From Ruegeria sp. R14_0 (GTDB lineage: Bacteria; Pseudomonadota; Alphaproteobacteria; Rhodobacterales; Rhodobacteraceae), in assembly GCF_017743975.1 (NCBI RefSeq), contig NZ_JAGHRC010000007.1, forward strand, positions 62,001 through 126,000: a stretch of 64,000 nucleotides of DNA. The letters are read 5' to 3'. The translations under genes and the position numbers were made by a program. Below the pieces are notes generated by a model. That model did not search any database. It was not told the DNA's origin and saw only the letters and a list, made by a program, of their open reading frames with translations. Of the stretch, positions 37,336 to 47,262 are shown piece by piece (within the stretch, counting starts at the first letter, position 1; each line of letters opens with the position of its first letter).

Positions 37336-40224
37336 ATGGCATCATATAACGCGCGCAACCGCGATCCATTGCTGGACAGCACGACTCAGGCCGCCATCGA
37401 GCGGCGCAGCAAGGAGTTGATTGGGATCGCCCTGATCCTGCTGGGGCTGGCTTCAGCCGCGATGATCTGGTCCTACACTCCGGATGATCCAAACTGGATG
37501 GTGTCGACCGATGCGCCGGTGCAGAACTGGATGGGGCGGATTGGCGCCTCGATCGCCGCGCCGTTGTTCATGATCGTCGGCTGGGGCAGTTGGAGCATTG
37601 CGCTGGTGCTGATCGGCTGGGGCGTGCGATTTGCTGGTCATTTTGGCGAAGAACGCGCCGTTGCCCGTCTGATCTTTGCCCCGATCTGGATTGCCGTTGT
37701 ATCTGTTTATGCAGCCACTCTGGTACCGGGCGACGCCTGGCGTACAACCCACAGCTTTGGCTTGGGTGGTCTGTTTGGTGACACCGTGATGGGGGCTTTG
37801 CTGACGCTGCTGCCGATTTCGTCGCATTTCATGGTCAAACTGATGTCTCTGGCGATGGCTACCGGGATGTTGGCGCTTGGAACATTTGTTCTTGGCTTTA
37901 CCAAGGCCGATGTCCGCAAAGGCGCGCGGGCCTTCCTGCTGGGTCTTGTGATGGCCTACGACATGCTGATGAACCTGCTGGGGCGGGGGGCTTCGGCCAC
38001 CGCGCAGGCGGCCCGCGATCGCAGGACGCAGTGGGAAGAACGCAAGGCCGCGCGCGCCGAGGCGGTGTTTGACGACGATTTGGCCTATGCAGACCCGATT
38101 TTCGAAGAGCCGGAACTGGAAGTCGAACCCGAGCCTGCCAAACCCGGTCTATTGGCGCGGATGCCCAGCCTGATCCGCCGTCCTGAACCGATGCCAGAGC
38201 CGGAACTGATCGACCGCGAACCGGTCGCAGGGTTTGATGAGATGCCGGGCGAAGACCGAATTCGCTCGAAGATCTCCGCTGCTGTGCGCAACCGCAAGGT
38301 GGCCGTTGGTGAGATGGCGCCCGAGCATGACCCGAACCTGCCGCTGACCAAAGGCCGCGGTCGGGGGCCGGATCCGTTGATTCTGAATTCTGGGGCGGGG
38401 GAATTGCCGCCTGAACCGCCGGTGACCTCGGTCGGCCTGCCGCCCGAACCAATGCTGACGGCTGACCCTGCGCCTGAGTGGCAGCAGGAGCCACTGCACC
38501 AGGACTTTGCGCCTGAGCCGGATTTCGAGGGCGAGGCCGTGTTCGAGGACGCACCCGAACCCGCGCCTGCCCCGCGTCCGGCAATAAAGATCCCGGTGGC
38601 CGAGCCGCGCAAGCCGGTGGTCGCACAGCCTGTGCGCCGGACGCCTCCGCCATCGCGGCGTGCACAGGCCGAGGCGCAGCCAACCTTGTCTTTTGAAGAA
38701 CGTCACTCGGATTTCGAACTGCCGCCGCTGAACCTGTTGTCCAACCCGGCCAGCATTCAGCGCCATCACCTCAGCGATGAGGCGTTGGAAGAAAACGCGC
38801 GGATGCTGGAAAACGTGCTGGATGACTATGGCGTGAAGGGTGAGATCGTTAGTGTCCGGCCCGGTCCGGTTGTCACCATGTATGAACTTGAACCGGCCCC
38901 AGGTCTGAAAGCCAGCCGTGTTATCGGATTGGCCGACGATATCGCACGGTCGATGTCCGCATTGTCGGCGCGGGTTTCGACCTTGCCGGGGCGGTCGGTC
39001 ATCGGCATCGAACTGCCGAACGAAAACCGCGAGATGGTGGTGCTGCGCGAAATCCTCGCCAGCCGTGACTTTGGCGATGGCAATCACGCGCTACCTTTGG
39101 CGCTGGGAAAGGATATTGGTGGTGAGTCCGTTGTGGCAAACCTAGCCAAGATGCCTCACCTGCTGATCGCGGGGACGACCGGTTCCGGTAAGTCGGTCGC
39201 GATCAACACGATGATCCTGTCGCTGCTGTATAAGCTGTCGCCGGATGAATGCCGCCTGATCATGATCGACCCCAAGATGCTGGAACTGTCGGTTTATGAT
39301 GGCATCCCACATCTGCTGTCACCGGTTGTGACCGACCCGAAAAAGGCGGTTGTCGCCCTGAAATGGGTCGTGGGCGAGATGGAAGACCGCTATCGCAAGA
39401 TGTCCAAGATGGGCGTCCGCAACATCGCCGGGTACAATGGTCGCGTGAAAGACGCGCTGGCCAAGGGCGAGTTGTTCAGCCGCACGGTCCAAACCGGCTT
39501 TGACGATGAAACCGGAGAACCAACGTTCGAGACGGAAGAATTCGCGCCCGAAGCGATGCCCTACATCGTCGTCATCGTCGATGAGATGGCCGACCTGATG
39601 ATGGTCGCGGGCAAAGAGATCGAAGCTTGCATCCAGCGTCTGGCGCAGATGGCCCGGGCCTCGGGCATTCACCTGATCATGGCCACGCAGCGTCCGTCGG
39701 TTGACGTCATCACCGGTACGATCAAGGCGAACTTCCCGACCCGGATTTCGTTCCAGGTGACGTCGAAAGTCGACAGCCGTACCATTCTGGGCGAGATGGG
39801 TGCCGAGCAACTGCTGGGGCAGGGCGACATGCTCTATATGGCTGGCGGCGCCAAGATCACCCGCTGCCATGGTCCGTTTGTATCGGACGAAGAGGTCGAA
39901 GAAATCGTCAACCACCTGAAACAGTTCGGCCCGCCGGATTACGTTGGTGGAGTGGTCGATGGCCCGGCTGAGGAAAAGGCTGACAATATCGACGCTGTTC
40001 TGGGCCTGAACACCGGTGGCAACACCAACGGCGAAGACGCCCTGTACGATCAGGCGGTGGCGATTGTGATCAAGGATCGCAAATGCTCAACCTCTTACAT
40101 CCAGCGGAAACTTGCCATCGGCTATAACAAAGCTGCGCGACTTGTTGAGCAGATGGAGGATGAAGGCGTTGTTTCGTCGGCAAATCACGTCGGTAAGCGG
40201 GAAATCCTCGTCCCCGAGCAGTAG
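37336..40224 (+). CDS. ftsK: DNA translocase FtsK
   Basis: FtsK (962 residues) anchors in the division septum and pumps DNA to XerCD/dif. About four membrane segments fill residues 25-200. A Pro/Glu-rich linker follows to about 450, then the motor with Walker [10 protein letters not shown] near 614 and Walker [13 protein letters not shown]. The last 65 residues are the winged-helix gamma domain that reads KOPS ([25 protein letters not shown]). GAGGG before the ATG at 37336 supports that start; a GTG at 37318 overlaps the aminotransferase stop. Confidence 0.95.
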   Translation: MASYNARNRDPLLDSTTQAAIERRSKELIGIALILLGLASAAMIWSYTPDDPNWMVSTDAPVQNWMGRIGASIAAPLFMIVGWGSWSIALVLIGWGVRFAGHFGEERAVARLIFAPIWIAVVSVYAATLVPGDAWRTTHSFGLGGLFGDTVMGALLTLLPISSHFMVKLMSLAMATGMLALGTFVLGFTKADVRKGARAFLLGLVMAYDMLMNLLGRGASATAQAARDRRTQWEERKAARAEAVFDDDLAYADPIFEEPELEVEPEPAKPGLLARMPSLIRRPEPMPEPELIDREPVAGFDEMPGEDRIRSKISAAVRNRKVAVGEMAPEHDPNLPLTKGRGRGPDPLILNSGAGELPPEPPVTSVGLPPEPMLTADPAPEWQQEPLHQDFAPEPDFEGEAVFEDAPEPAPAPRPAIKIPVAEPRKPVVAQPVRRTPPPSRRAQAEAQPTLSFEERHSDFELPPLNLLSNPASIQRHHLSDEALEENARMLENVLDDYGVKGEIVSVRPGPVVTMYELEPAPGLKASRVIGLADDIARSMSALSARVSTLPGRSVIGIELPNENREMVVLREILASRDFGDGNHALPLALGKDIGGESVVANLAKMPHLLIAGTTGSGKSVAINTMILSLLYKLSPDECRLIMIDPKMLELSVYDGIPHLLSPVVTDPKKAVVALKWVVGEMEDRYRKMSKMGVRNIAGYNGRVKDALAKGELFSRTVQTGFDDETGEPTFETEEFAPEAMPYIVVIVDEMADLMMVAGKEIEACIQRLAQMARASGIHLIMATQRPSVDVITGTIKANFPTRISFQVTSKVDSRTILGEMGAEQLLGQGDMLYMAGGAKITRCHGPFVSDEEVEEIVNHLKQFGPPDYVGGVVDGPAEEKADNIDAVLGLNTGGNTNGEDALYDQAVAIVIKDRKCSTSYIQRKLAIGYNKAARLVEQMEDEGVVSSANHVGKREILVPEQ

Positions 40225-40264
40225 GATATTTAATAACAAGGGCAAAGCGCTTATCTGATGTCAC

Positions 40265-40861
40265 ATGAAACAGATTGCTTTTGCCCTTGCCCTGACGCTG
40301 GCTGCACCCGCCGCCTGGGCCGCTGAAAAACTGCCATTGTCGCAGATCTCAAACTACCTGAACGGCCTAAAGACCGTTGAGACGACATTCACTCAGGTAA
40401 ATGACGACGGCTCGCTGAGCACCGGTAAGCTCTGGATGGAGCGGCCCGGCAAGATGCGGTTCGAATACGATCCGCCCAACAGTGCCGTGGTTCTGGCGCG
40501 TGCAGGAACGGTGCAGATTTTCGATCCCAAATCTAATCAACCGCCCGAGCAATACCCGCTGAAGCGCACGCCGTTGTCGCTGGTGCTGGCGCGAAATGTG
40601 AACCTTGGGCAGGCCAATATGGTCGTTGGGCACGACTTTGACGGCACGGCCACGGTTGTTACTGCTCAGGATCCTAAGAACCCCGAATCCGGACGGATTG
40701 AGTTGATGTTTACCGGGGACCCGATCGAGCTGCGCAAATGGGTGATTCACGACAATGCGGGCAGTCAGACCACCGTTCTGCTGGGGCAGCTGACGACAGG
40801 CGAGAATATCAGGAACGACCTGTTCTCGAGCTCGAAGAGAAGCGGGTCAGGCAATCGCTGA
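40265..40861 (+). CDS. lolA: Outer-membrane lipoprotein carrier LolA
   Basis: LolA (198 residues) carries lipoproteins through the periplasm from LolCDE to the outer membrane. It has a signal peptide ending PAAWAAE and the conserved core ETTFTQVNDDGSLSTGKLWMERPGKMRFEY. It follows ftsK as in many alphaproteobacteria. Its last codons form the left arm of a hairpin at 40841-40867. Confidence 0.9.
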   Translation: MKQIAFALALTLAAPAAWAAEKLPLSQISNYLNGLKTVETTFTQVNDDGSLSTGKLWMERPGKMRFEYDPPNSAVVLARAGTVQIFDPKSNQPPEQYPLKRTPLSLVLARNVNLGQANMVVGHDFDGTATVVTAQDPKNPESGRIELMFTGDPIELRKWVIHDNAGSQTTVLLGQLTTGENIRNDLFSSSKRSGSGNR

Positions 40862-40867
40862 CCCGCT
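40841..40867. terminator. Hairpin between convergent lolA and SLT lipoprotein genes
   Basis: A perfect 10-bp stem (AGCGGGTCAG with CTGACCCGCT, 7-base loop) includes the lolA stop codon. On the minus strand it is followed by TCTCTTC, so it may terminate the SLT gene as well. Confidence 0.6.
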
Positions 40868-40873
40868 GATTGA

Positions 40874-41455
40874 TCAGTGCCGGCAGCTTGCCAGCTGCGC
40901 CTGATACAGCTTGGCCCGTGCATCCACGTCATTGGCGACGTTCAGCAACCAGGTTTTGCCGTAGTGGCTGCCACGGGCATAGCCAGTGTGGCCCTCGTGA
41001 TAAGCCAGATACTGGTTCCGCGTATCGGTGGGGTGGATGCCATTCCGCTGGTAGCTTTTATTCATGTACCAGCCAATGAAATCCGAAGCATCACGGATGC
41101 GGTCCCGCTTGGCGCGGCGCTTGCCGGTTTCCTTGCGATATTCGTCCCATGTGCCGTCCAGTGCCTGACTGAACCCATAGGCGCTGCTTTGGCGGCCCAT
41201 CGGGATCACGCCCAACACATATTGGTGCGGTGTGCGCGCATCGTGCTTGTAGCGGCTTTCCTGATAGATGGTCGCCATCTGAACGTGAACAGGGACGCCC
41301 CATTTCCGTTCGGTGCTTTTGAAGGCCTTGATAAAATCAGGCCGTTCGCGCGCAATGCTGCACGCGTCATTCAATCTGCTCGGCGGCTGTTTCGACCCGC
41401 CGCCACAGGATGCCAAAAGAAGCACCCCTAGGAGTACGAAAAGAATTCTGCTCAT
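40874..41455 (-). CDS. Lytic transglycosylase (SLT-domain) lipoprotein
   Basis: This 193-residue protein has a lipoprotein signal (LLLASC, Cys17) and an SLT-like domain with the catalytic glutamate in IYQESRYKHD, then AYGFSQALDGTWDEYR and YLAYHEGHTGY. It should cut peptidoglycan glycan strands in the periplasm. It matches the small SLT lipoproteins of Rhodobacteraceae. Confidence 0.85.
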   Translation of the reverse strand: MSRILFVLLGVLLLASCGGGSKQPPSRLNDACSIARERPDFIKAFKSTERKWGVPVHVQMATIYQESRYKHDARTPHQYVLGVIPMGRQSSAYGFSQALDGTWDEYRKETGKRRAKRDRIRDASDFIGWYMNKSYQRNGIHPTDTRNQYLAYHEGHTGYARGSHYGKTWLLNVANDVDARAKLYQAQLASCRH

Positions 41456-41515
41456 GTGCCTCGTGCCTTTTTTCTTTATTGTAGCGCAGATTGAGAGTTT
41501 AGGAAATCACAATCG

Positions 41516-42397
41516 TTACAGAACAATAGCTAGAATTATAGGCAAGGCGCCCACGGACAGCACGGTCGACACCATAACCATCCCGGCAACAGCATCTGAA
41601 TCCGCGTCAAATCGTTCAGCCAGCAGATAGGCGGTGACGGCGACCGGGGTGCACATCTGTAAAACCATGACGCCGAAGGCAATTGCGTCCAGGTCAAAGG
41701 CGCGGGCAATTGCCCACCCGAGGGCAAAACAGACCACCAGTTTCAACGCCGACAACCAGATCGCCTGACCCAGTTTTTGTGTCGTCAGGCGTGCAATAGC
41801 GACCCCGACGGTAATCAGCATCATCGGGATGGCCATCTGGCCCAAGAGCTCGAGCGTATTGGTCAGAAACAGAGGCGTCTGCCAATCTTGCCACAGGAAC
41901 AAAGCGCCAAGAAGGGTCGCCCAAACCATCGGTTCGCGCGCGACCTTGCCGAATGCGCCCTTTCCGGCGACAAGATAGATGCCATAAGTGAATGAAAACA
42001 GCGCGGTAATAGCCAGAAAGATGACAGCAAACCCCAAACCTGCCTGCCCAAAGGCAAAGATGCACAGCGGCAGACCCAGATTGCCGGTGTTGCCAAAGAT
42101 GAGCGGCGCAAGATAGGTCCGGCGGTCCAGACCTGACAGCCGGACAAATACGCCAAACACCATGGCCAGAGCCACATGGCCCGCAATCGCAGCCAGTGTG
42201 AAACGGGTTAATTCGCCCCCCGGAATCTCGGTTTGCATCAGCGCCACAAAGATCAGGCTGGGTACGGCCAGCGTCACGGCAAGGCGCGTTACGAACTCCA
42301 AACGGTATTCGAAACCCAGCTTGACCCAGGTGAATCCGATGCCCGCCAGCAGGAAAACCGGAGCCACGATTTCGAACACTGTCAGTAAGAGGTTCAC
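41516..42397 (-). CDS. AEC-family transporter
   Basis: This 293-residue inner-membrane protein has about nine to ten hydrophobic segments and the auxin-efflux-carrier family pattern (PLIFGNTGNLGLPL, then a late VLQMCTPVAVTAYLLAE). Bacterial members export or import small organic acids; the substrate is unknown. It starts at a GTG (42397) with AAGGAAA upstream. It is divergent from hspQ with an 80-base gap. Confidence 0.83.
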   Translation of the reverse strand: MNLLLTVFEIVAPVFLLAGIGFTWVKLGFEYRLEFVTRLAVTLAVPSLIFVALMQTEIPGGELTRFTLAAIAGHVALAMVFGVFVRLSGLDRRTYLAPLIFGNTGNLGLPLCIFAFGQAGLGFAVIFLAITALFSFTYGIYLVAGKGAFGKVAREPMVWATLLGALFLWQDWQTPLFLTNTLELLGQMAIPMMLITVGVAIARLTTQKLGQAIWLSALKLVVCFALGWAIARAFDLDAIAFGVMVLQMCTPVAVTAYLLAERFDADSDAVAGMVMVSTVLSVGALPIILAIVL

Positions 42398-42477
42398 AGA
42401 CTGTTTCCTTTAATTTCCGATCAATGATTGGCATTTCGGCCCGGAAAGAGGTAGTAACATCCTTGGGGGCTGAGAAT

Positions 42478-42804
42478 ATGTTGACTACAAATGCCAAGTA
42501 CCGCCTGGGACAGGTGGTCCGCCATAAAAAACATCCCTTCCGGGGGGTGATTTTTGACGTGGATCCGGAATTTTCCAACACTGAAGAGTGGTACCAGGCC
42601 ATTCCCGAGGACAGCCGCCCCATCAAGGATCAGCCGTTTTATCATCTGCTCGCAGAAAACGACCAATCCTTCTATGTGGCTTATGTTTCAGAACAAAATC
42701 TGGTTGCGGACCAATCCGGTGAGCCGGTAGAGCATCCGGATATTCCTGATATGTTTGGTCCTTTCGAGAATGGCGCGTACCCGCTGCATTTTAATTTGAA
42801 TTAA
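42478..42804 (+). CDS. hspQ: Heat-shock protein HspQ (YccV-like)
   Basis: This 108-residue protein has the hemimethylated-DNA-binding-protein fold (YRLGQVVRHKKHPFRGVIFDVDPEF, then QPFYHLLAEN and YVSEQNL). In E. coli HspQ modulates Lon activity. The ATG at 42478 gives the family length; an in-frame ATG at 42424 would add 18 residues. It converges on ggt. Confidence 0.87.
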   Translation: MLTTNAKYRLGQVVRHKKHPFRGVIFDVDPEFSNTEEWYQAIPEDSRPIKDQPFYHLLAENDQSFYVAYVSEQNLVADQSGEPVEHPDIPDMFGPFENGAYPLHFNLN

Positions 42805-42811
42805 GTGATAC

Positions 42812-42831
42812 GGTGCGCTGCTTTGCGCACC
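42812..42831. terminator. Hairpin between convergent hspQ and ggt
   Basis: A 7-bp perfect stem (GGTGCGC with GCGCACC, loop TGCTTT) lies just after the hspQ stop. There is no T-run, so this is a weak candidate. Confidence 0.35.
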
Positions 42832-42838
42832 CAGTTGG

Positions 42839-44416
42839 TCAATAACCCAGTGCACAACCATCTTTTCTGGGGTCGCTTGCGCCCTCCAGAACACCGTCTG
42901 TGCGGATTCGGATTGCCTGAGCGCCGCCGAGGGGCGTTTCCGGAACCTGAACGCTGTGCCCCAAATCTGACAATTGTTGAGATGTGCTTGGCGGAATTCC
43001 GCGCTCAAGCTTCAAAACGCCGCCATCGGCAAAGGCGCGCGGGGCGTCGAAACTGGCCTGCAGGCCCAGGTCGTGATCCGTGAGATTGGACAGCAGTCGC
43101 GCGTGCCCCGTGGGTTGAAACGCGCCGCCCATCACACCGAAGGGCATCATCACCCGACCATCTTGTTTCAGCATCCCCGGAATGATCGTATGCATGGGGC
43201 GTTTGCCCGGACCCATCTCATTTGGGTGTCCGGCCTGAAGATTAAAGCCGCTGCCGCGGTTTTGCAGCAGGATCCCGTACTTCTCCGAGGCGATGCCGGA
43301 CCCAAAGCTATGGAAAATGGAATAGATCAGCGAAACGGCCATGCGATCCCGATCAACGACAGTGATATAGACCGTATCCTTGTGAACGGACTCAGTCAGC
43401 GGCGCGGCTGCGGGCATGGCATATTTGGGGTCGATCAGCGCCGCCAGTTTGTCGGCCACAGTCTGGTCCAGAAACCGTTCTGCGTGGGTCGTGTGATCCG
43501 GATCGGCAATGAACCGATTGCGCGCATCATAAGCGAGCTTTGAGGCTTCGGCCTCAATATGAACGCGCTCGGCGCTGAATGGATCAAGCCGACTTAGGTC
43601 GAAATTCTTGAGAATATTGAGCAGCAGGATCGCAGTCGCCCCCTGACCGTTTGGCGGATGTTCGACCAGATCGATGCCATTATATGTGCCGCTGACAGGC
43701 TGGGTCTCGGTGCATTGGGTGGCCAGAAAATCCTCGGCCGTGTGACCTCCGCCCATCGCGTTTAAGGCGTCGATCATGTCCTGCGCGATCTCGCCCGCAT
43801 AGAACGCGTCGCGGCCATGGCGCGCGATTTGGCGCAGAACCTCTGCCTGCCCAGGTGATCTAAAGACCTGGCCGATGGTTGGGACGCTGCCGTCAATCAG
43901 ATAGTGGTCTCGCGCAGCGCCCTGCAGAGTTGGCGCGCCGATCTGCCAATCAAAGGCGACCCGCGGTGCTACTGGCACACCGGCCTCGGCATAGTGGATG
44001 GCGGGCTGCAATATGGCCTGCAACCCCAGCCGCCCTTCGGTTTCAGCCAGATGGCAGAACGCATCAATGGCACCAGGAATGGTCACAGCGTCTGTCGTGT
44101 TCAGGGGTACAGTATCCAGCCCTTGGGCGCGCAACCGATCCGCATCGGCCGCTGCCGGCGCGCGACCAGAGCCATTCAGAGCACGGACCTGATCTTCGCC
44201 TGCGCGATTGAACAAAACAAAGCAATCACCGCCGATACCGGTCATTTGCGGCTCGCAAATGCCCAAAAGCACGGCACCTGCAATCGCTGCGTCCATTGCG
44301 TTTCCACCTTCGGCGAGGATGTTCAGGGCAACCTGCGCGGCCAATGGGTGCGACGTGGCGCACATGCCTTCGGTTGCGAAAACTTCGGACCGACCCGGAG
44401 TGTGAAAATCCCTCAT
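42839..44416 (-). CDS. ggt: Gamma-glutamyltransferase family protein
   Basis: This 525-residue Ntn-hydrolase homologue should transfer or hydrolyse gamma-glutamyl groups, for example from glutathione. The large-subunit motif AEGGNAMDAAIA and the autoprocessing threonine region (SVHKDTVYITVVDRD) are present, as is GPGKRPMHTIIPGM near the C-terminus. No obvious signal peptide is seen, so it may be cytoplasmic, as in the bacterial GGT-like subgroup. Confidence 0.87.
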   Translation of the reverse strand: MRDFHTPGRSEVFATEGMCATSHPLAAQVALNILAEGGNAMDAAIAGAVLLGICEPQMTGIGGDCFVLFNRAGEDQVRALNGSGRAPAAADADRLRAQGLDTVPLNTTDAVTIPGAIDAFCHLAETEGRLGLQAILQPAIHYAEAGVPVAPRVAFDWQIGAPTLQGAARDHYLIDGSVPTIGQVFRSPGQAEVLRQIARHGRDAFYAGEIAQDMIDALNAMGGGHTAEDFLATQCTETQPVSGTYNGIDLVEHPPNGQGATAILLLNILKNFDLSRLDPFSAERVHIEAEASKLAYDARNRFIADPDHTTHAERFLDQTVADKLAALIDPKYAMPAAAPLTESVHKDTVYITVVDRDRMAVSLIYSIFHSFGSGIASEKYGILLQNRGSGFNLQAGHPNEMGPGKRPMHTIIPGMLKQDGRVMMPFGVMGGAFQPTGHARLLSNLTDHDLGLQASFDAPRAFADGGVLKLERGIPPSTSQQLSDLGHSVQVPETPLGGAQAIRIRTDGVLEGASDPRKDGCALGY

Positions 44417-44625
44417 GCTTTGTCTTCCCCTTTTGAACGCGCCGAAGGTAAAGCGCGGTCCGAAATTGTCTAGTCACATCAAGGAGAAGTTCCTCGGCAC
44501 CTGTCACTGGGTGGGGGCTGTGATACATGGCGCCGAGGGAAGCTATCTGAGCTACGGATACTGTTTTGCCGATGGTTTGCGGCGCGGCAATGGTGCGAAA
44601 AGGGCGTTTATGTGGCCTTTTTTGG

Positions 44626-45069
44626 TCAGTCGCCGCCATTGGGAAAGTCGAACCGCAGGGACAAAAGGTTGCACCCGTCGCTGCGCTCATAGCGAATATC
44701 GCTGGTCAATTCGTGGATCAGGAACCAGCCGAAACCTCCTTCGGGTAACTCATCTATCGATGAACCCAAACTGGCGGGAACGCCGTCGGGCACCCGAAAC
44801 CCAGGTAAGGGATTGCCAGTGTCCGAAATCAGGATATCCAACCAGTTCTGGTGCAAGCGGCAATGCACTTTGACCTTTGCTGGCGTGATGCCCGCATAGG
44901 CATGTTCGACGACGTTGTTGATCGCCTCTGCCAGGGCGATCTTCACATCGCCCGCCTGATGCGCAGGCAAGCCCTGCACCTCAAGACCCTTGCTGAGCTG
45001 GGCGATACCAGCACTGGCTTCGGTTTCGGTCGCAGTAAAGCTGAGGTCCAAGCTGTTCCCGTTACTCAT
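44626..45069 (-). CDS. Anti-sigma-factor-type ATP-binding protein (RsbW-like)
   Basis: This 147-residue HATPase_c_2 protein has the N-box ALAEAINNVVEHAY, the D-x-G of the G1 box (ISDTGNPLPG) and a later EGGFGWFLIHEL G2-like box. Proteins like this phosphorylate a partner STAS protein or bind a sigma factor. The STAS gene immediately upstream is the obvious partner. A TTG start at 45087 is open, but the ATG at 45069 is preferred. No sigma factor or SpoIIE-type phosphatase is beside them. Confidence 0.82.
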   Translation of the reverse strand: MSNGNSLDLSFTATETEASAGIAQLSKGLEVQGLPAHQAGDVKIALAEAINNVVEHAYAGITPAKVKVHCRLHQNWLDILISDTGNPLPGFRVPDGVPASLGSSIDELPEGGFGWFLIHELTSDIRYERSDGCNLLSLRFDFPNGGD

Positions 45070-45096
45070 GGCATCGCGCCTATTCAATCCGTGGTT

Positions 45097-45435
45097 TCAC
45101 TCGGTCGTCGAGGCCAGAGCATCGTCCAGCGTTGGATAGAGATTGAAAACCGTATCCATCCGAGTCAGACGAAACACCTTTTCGACAAACGGGTTCAGCC
45201 CGGCCAAGTCGAGGCGACGGTCGCGGCCAAGCTGCTTCATTGATGCGACGATGGCCCCAAGGCCGCTTGAGTCGATGAATTCGACGCCTGTCAGGTCCAG
45301 AACAACGCGCGCCGCACCGCCTTCAGCTTCGGTACGCATGTCTTCTTTGAATTGGATGGCCATAGCCGCGTCAATCCGGTCGGAATGCACGGTGATGATT
45401 TGGGTTGTGTCTGTTGTCGTACTGCTCAGGGCCAT
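45097..45435 (-). CDS. STAS-domain anti-anti-sigma factor (RsbV/SpoIIAA-like)
   Basis: This 112-residue protein is a single STAS domain with the phosphorylatable serine in EFIDSSGLGAIV near residue 57. In its unphosphorylated form it would bind the anti-sigma kinase encoded 27 bases downstream and release the sigma factor. Both genes form a two-gene operon divergent from the thiolase. Confidence 0.87.
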   Translation of the reverse strand: MALSSTTTDTTQIITVHSDRIDAAMAIQFKEDMRTEAEGGAARVVLDLTGVEFIDSSGLGAIVASMKQLGRDRRLDLAGLNPFVEKVFRLTRMDTVFNLYPTLDDALASTTE

Positions 45436-45536
45436 GCGCGCCGCTTCTCTAAACTGAAAATCGCTCGTAGAAATACGCTAGACGGCAATTCTTACCATTC
45501 GGTATCCATCTCTCGAAAAAACAGAGGAGCATCCAG

Positions 45537-46709
45537 ATGAAGCAAGTCGTAATCGCAGGGGCCGCGCGCACTCCGATGGGTGGATTCCAGGGGATGTTTG
45601 ACTCGGTGAAAGCCGCTGATCTTGGCGGTGTGGCGATCAAGGCCGCATTGCAAGGGGCGGGGACCGAGACTGTCGACGAAGTTCTGATGGGCTGCGTTTT
45701 GCCTGCCGGGCAGGGGCAGGCCCCCGCGCGGCAGGCCGGTTTTGCGGCGGGGTTGGGTCAGGAGGTTCCTGCCACGACGCTGAACAAAATGTGCGGCTCA
45801 GGCATGAAGGCTGCGATGATGGCCTTTGACCAGATTGCGTTGGGGCATGCGGGCACGATGATCGCCGGTGGTATGGAGAGCATGACGAATGCACCCTACC
45901 TGTTACCCAAAATGCGCGACGGCGCGCGGTTGGGTCATACGCAGGCGATGGATCATATGTTCCTGGACGGGCTCGAGGACGCCTATGACAAAGGCCGCCT
46001 GATGGGCACATTCGCCGAAGATTGTGCCGAGGCCTACCAGTTCACGCGCGAGGCACAGGACGAATATGCGCTTCGTTCGTTGTCAAACGCGTTGGCTGCG
46101 CAGGAAAACGGCGCTTTCGCGGATGAAATCACCCCGGTGTCGGTCCGCACCCGCAAGGGCGAGGTGACACAGGGTGCTGATGAACAGCCCCTTTCGGCGC
46201 GACCCGAGAAGATTCCCACACTCAAACCCGCATTCCGAAAGGACGGCACAGTGACGGCGGCAAATTCGTCGTCCATCTCGGATGGTGCCGCGGCGCTGGT
46301 ACTGGCGTCCGAGGACGCCGCCGAGGCGCAGGGGCTGACCGTTCGCGCCCGCATTGTCGGTCACGCCAGCCATGCTCAGGCACCGGGACTTTTCACAACC
46401 GCGCCTGTACCAGCTGCGCAGAAACTGTTGGCCAAGATCGGCTGGTCAAAAGACGACGTCGATCTTTGGGAAGTCAACGAAGCCTTTGCTGTCGTGCCCA
46501 TGGCCTTCATGCACGAGATGGGCTTGTCCCGCGATATCGTCAACGTGAACGGCGGCGCCTGCGCCCTTGGTCACCCAATCGGTGCATCTGGCGCACGCAT
46601 TATGGTCACTTTGCTGAACGCGTTGGAAAAGCGAAACCTCAAGCGCGGTGTGGCGGCTATCTGCATCGGCGGCGGAGAAGGAACGGCTGTCGCCATCGAA
46701 CGCGTTTGA
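45537..46709 (+). CDS. Thiolase (acetyl-CoA C-acetyltransferase family)
   Basis: This 390-residue thiolase has the nucleophilic Cys in NKMCGSGMKA near residue 88, the GGACALGHPIGASGAR histidine motif, and the second Cys in AAICIGGGEGTA. It condenses or cleaves acetyl-CoA units in polyhydroxybutyrate, leucine or fatty-acid metabolism. No phaB or other pathway gene is adjacent to decide which. Confidence 0.9.
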   Translation: MKQVVIAGAARTPMGGFQGMFDSVKAADLGGVAIKAALQGAGTETVDEVLMGCVLPAGQGQAPARQAGFAAGLGQEVPATTLNKMCGSGMKAAMMAFDQIALGHAGTMIAGGMESMTNAPYLLPKMRDGARLGHTQAMDHMFLDGLEDAYDKGRLMGTFAEDCAEAYQFTREAQDEYALRSLSNALAAQENGAFADEITPVSVRTRKGEVTQGADEQPLSARPEKIPTLKPAFRKDGTVTAANSSSISDGAAALVLASEDAAEAQGLTVRARIVGHASHAQAPGLFTTAPVPAAQKLLAKIGWSKDDVDLWEVNEAFAVVPMAFMHEMGLSRDIVNVNGGACALGHPIGASGARIMVTLLNALEKRNLKRGVAAICIGGGEGTAVAIERV

Positions 46710-46762
46710 CGCTTCACCTTTTTCCAAATACTCCGGCGCAGACCCTTGCCAAGAGTTCCGAC

Positions 46763-47215
46763 ATGACAGCCGACTACGACACGCTTGCCAAAACCATTGC
46801 AGCCCTGACCGAGGGCGAAACCGACGACGTGGCCTTGATGGCGACAATCGCGTGCGAGGTGCACCATGCCGATGACCGTTTCGACTGGACGGGATTTTAC
46901 CGCGTGACCGAGCCGGGATTGCTGAAAATCGGTCCTTATCAGGGTGGTCACGGGTGTTTGGTCATACCGTTCGACCGGGGTGTTTGCGGTGCTGCGGCGC
47001 GTACGGGTGAGGTACAGCTTGTACCAGACGTGGACGCGTTCCCCGGCCATATCGCCTGTGCTTCTTCGACTCGGTCCGAGTTGGTGCTGCCAGTGCACAA
47101 TGCCGCGGGCAAGGTCATTGCCGTATTCGATATCGACAGCGATCAGCCTGACGCGTTCAATGATCAGGACGCCGACAAACTGGCTGAAATTCTATCTGGC
47201 GTATTCACTAAATAG
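46763..47215 (+). CDS. GAF-domain free methionine-(R)-sulfoxide reductase
   Basis: This 150-residue GAF protein has the three cysteines of the fRMsr family: HGCLVIPF, RGVCGAAA and HIACASSTRSE. It reduces free methionine-R-sulfoxide using thioredoxin. DWTGFYR near the N-terminus is also typical. The ATG at 46763 gives the right length. It is followed by a clear terminator. Confidence 0.9.
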   Translation: MTADYDTLAKTIAALTEGETDDVALMATIACEVHHADDRFDWTGFYRVTEPGLLKIGPYQGGHGCLVIPFDRGVCGAAARTGEVQLVPDVDAFPGHIACASSTRSELVLPVHNAAGKVIAVFDIDSDQPDAFNDQDADKLAEILSGVFTK

Positions 47216-47219
47216 TATA

Positions 47220-47245
47220 GGCCGGGGAAGACCCCCGGCCTTTTC
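47220..47245 (+). terminator. Rho-independent terminator after the fRMsr gene
   Basis: An 8-bp perfect stem (GGCCGGGG with CCCCGGCC, loop AAGAC) is followed by TTTTC. It also separates the convergent SHOCT gene. Confidence 0.85.
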
Positions 47246-47262
47246 GTTTCTGGTTGAGGTTG

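Noticed and set aside
44417-44625. Possible small gene between ggt and the anti-sigma gene
   Set aside because: Open frames here lack ribosome sites and recognisable sequence, and extend as shadows of neighbouring genes.
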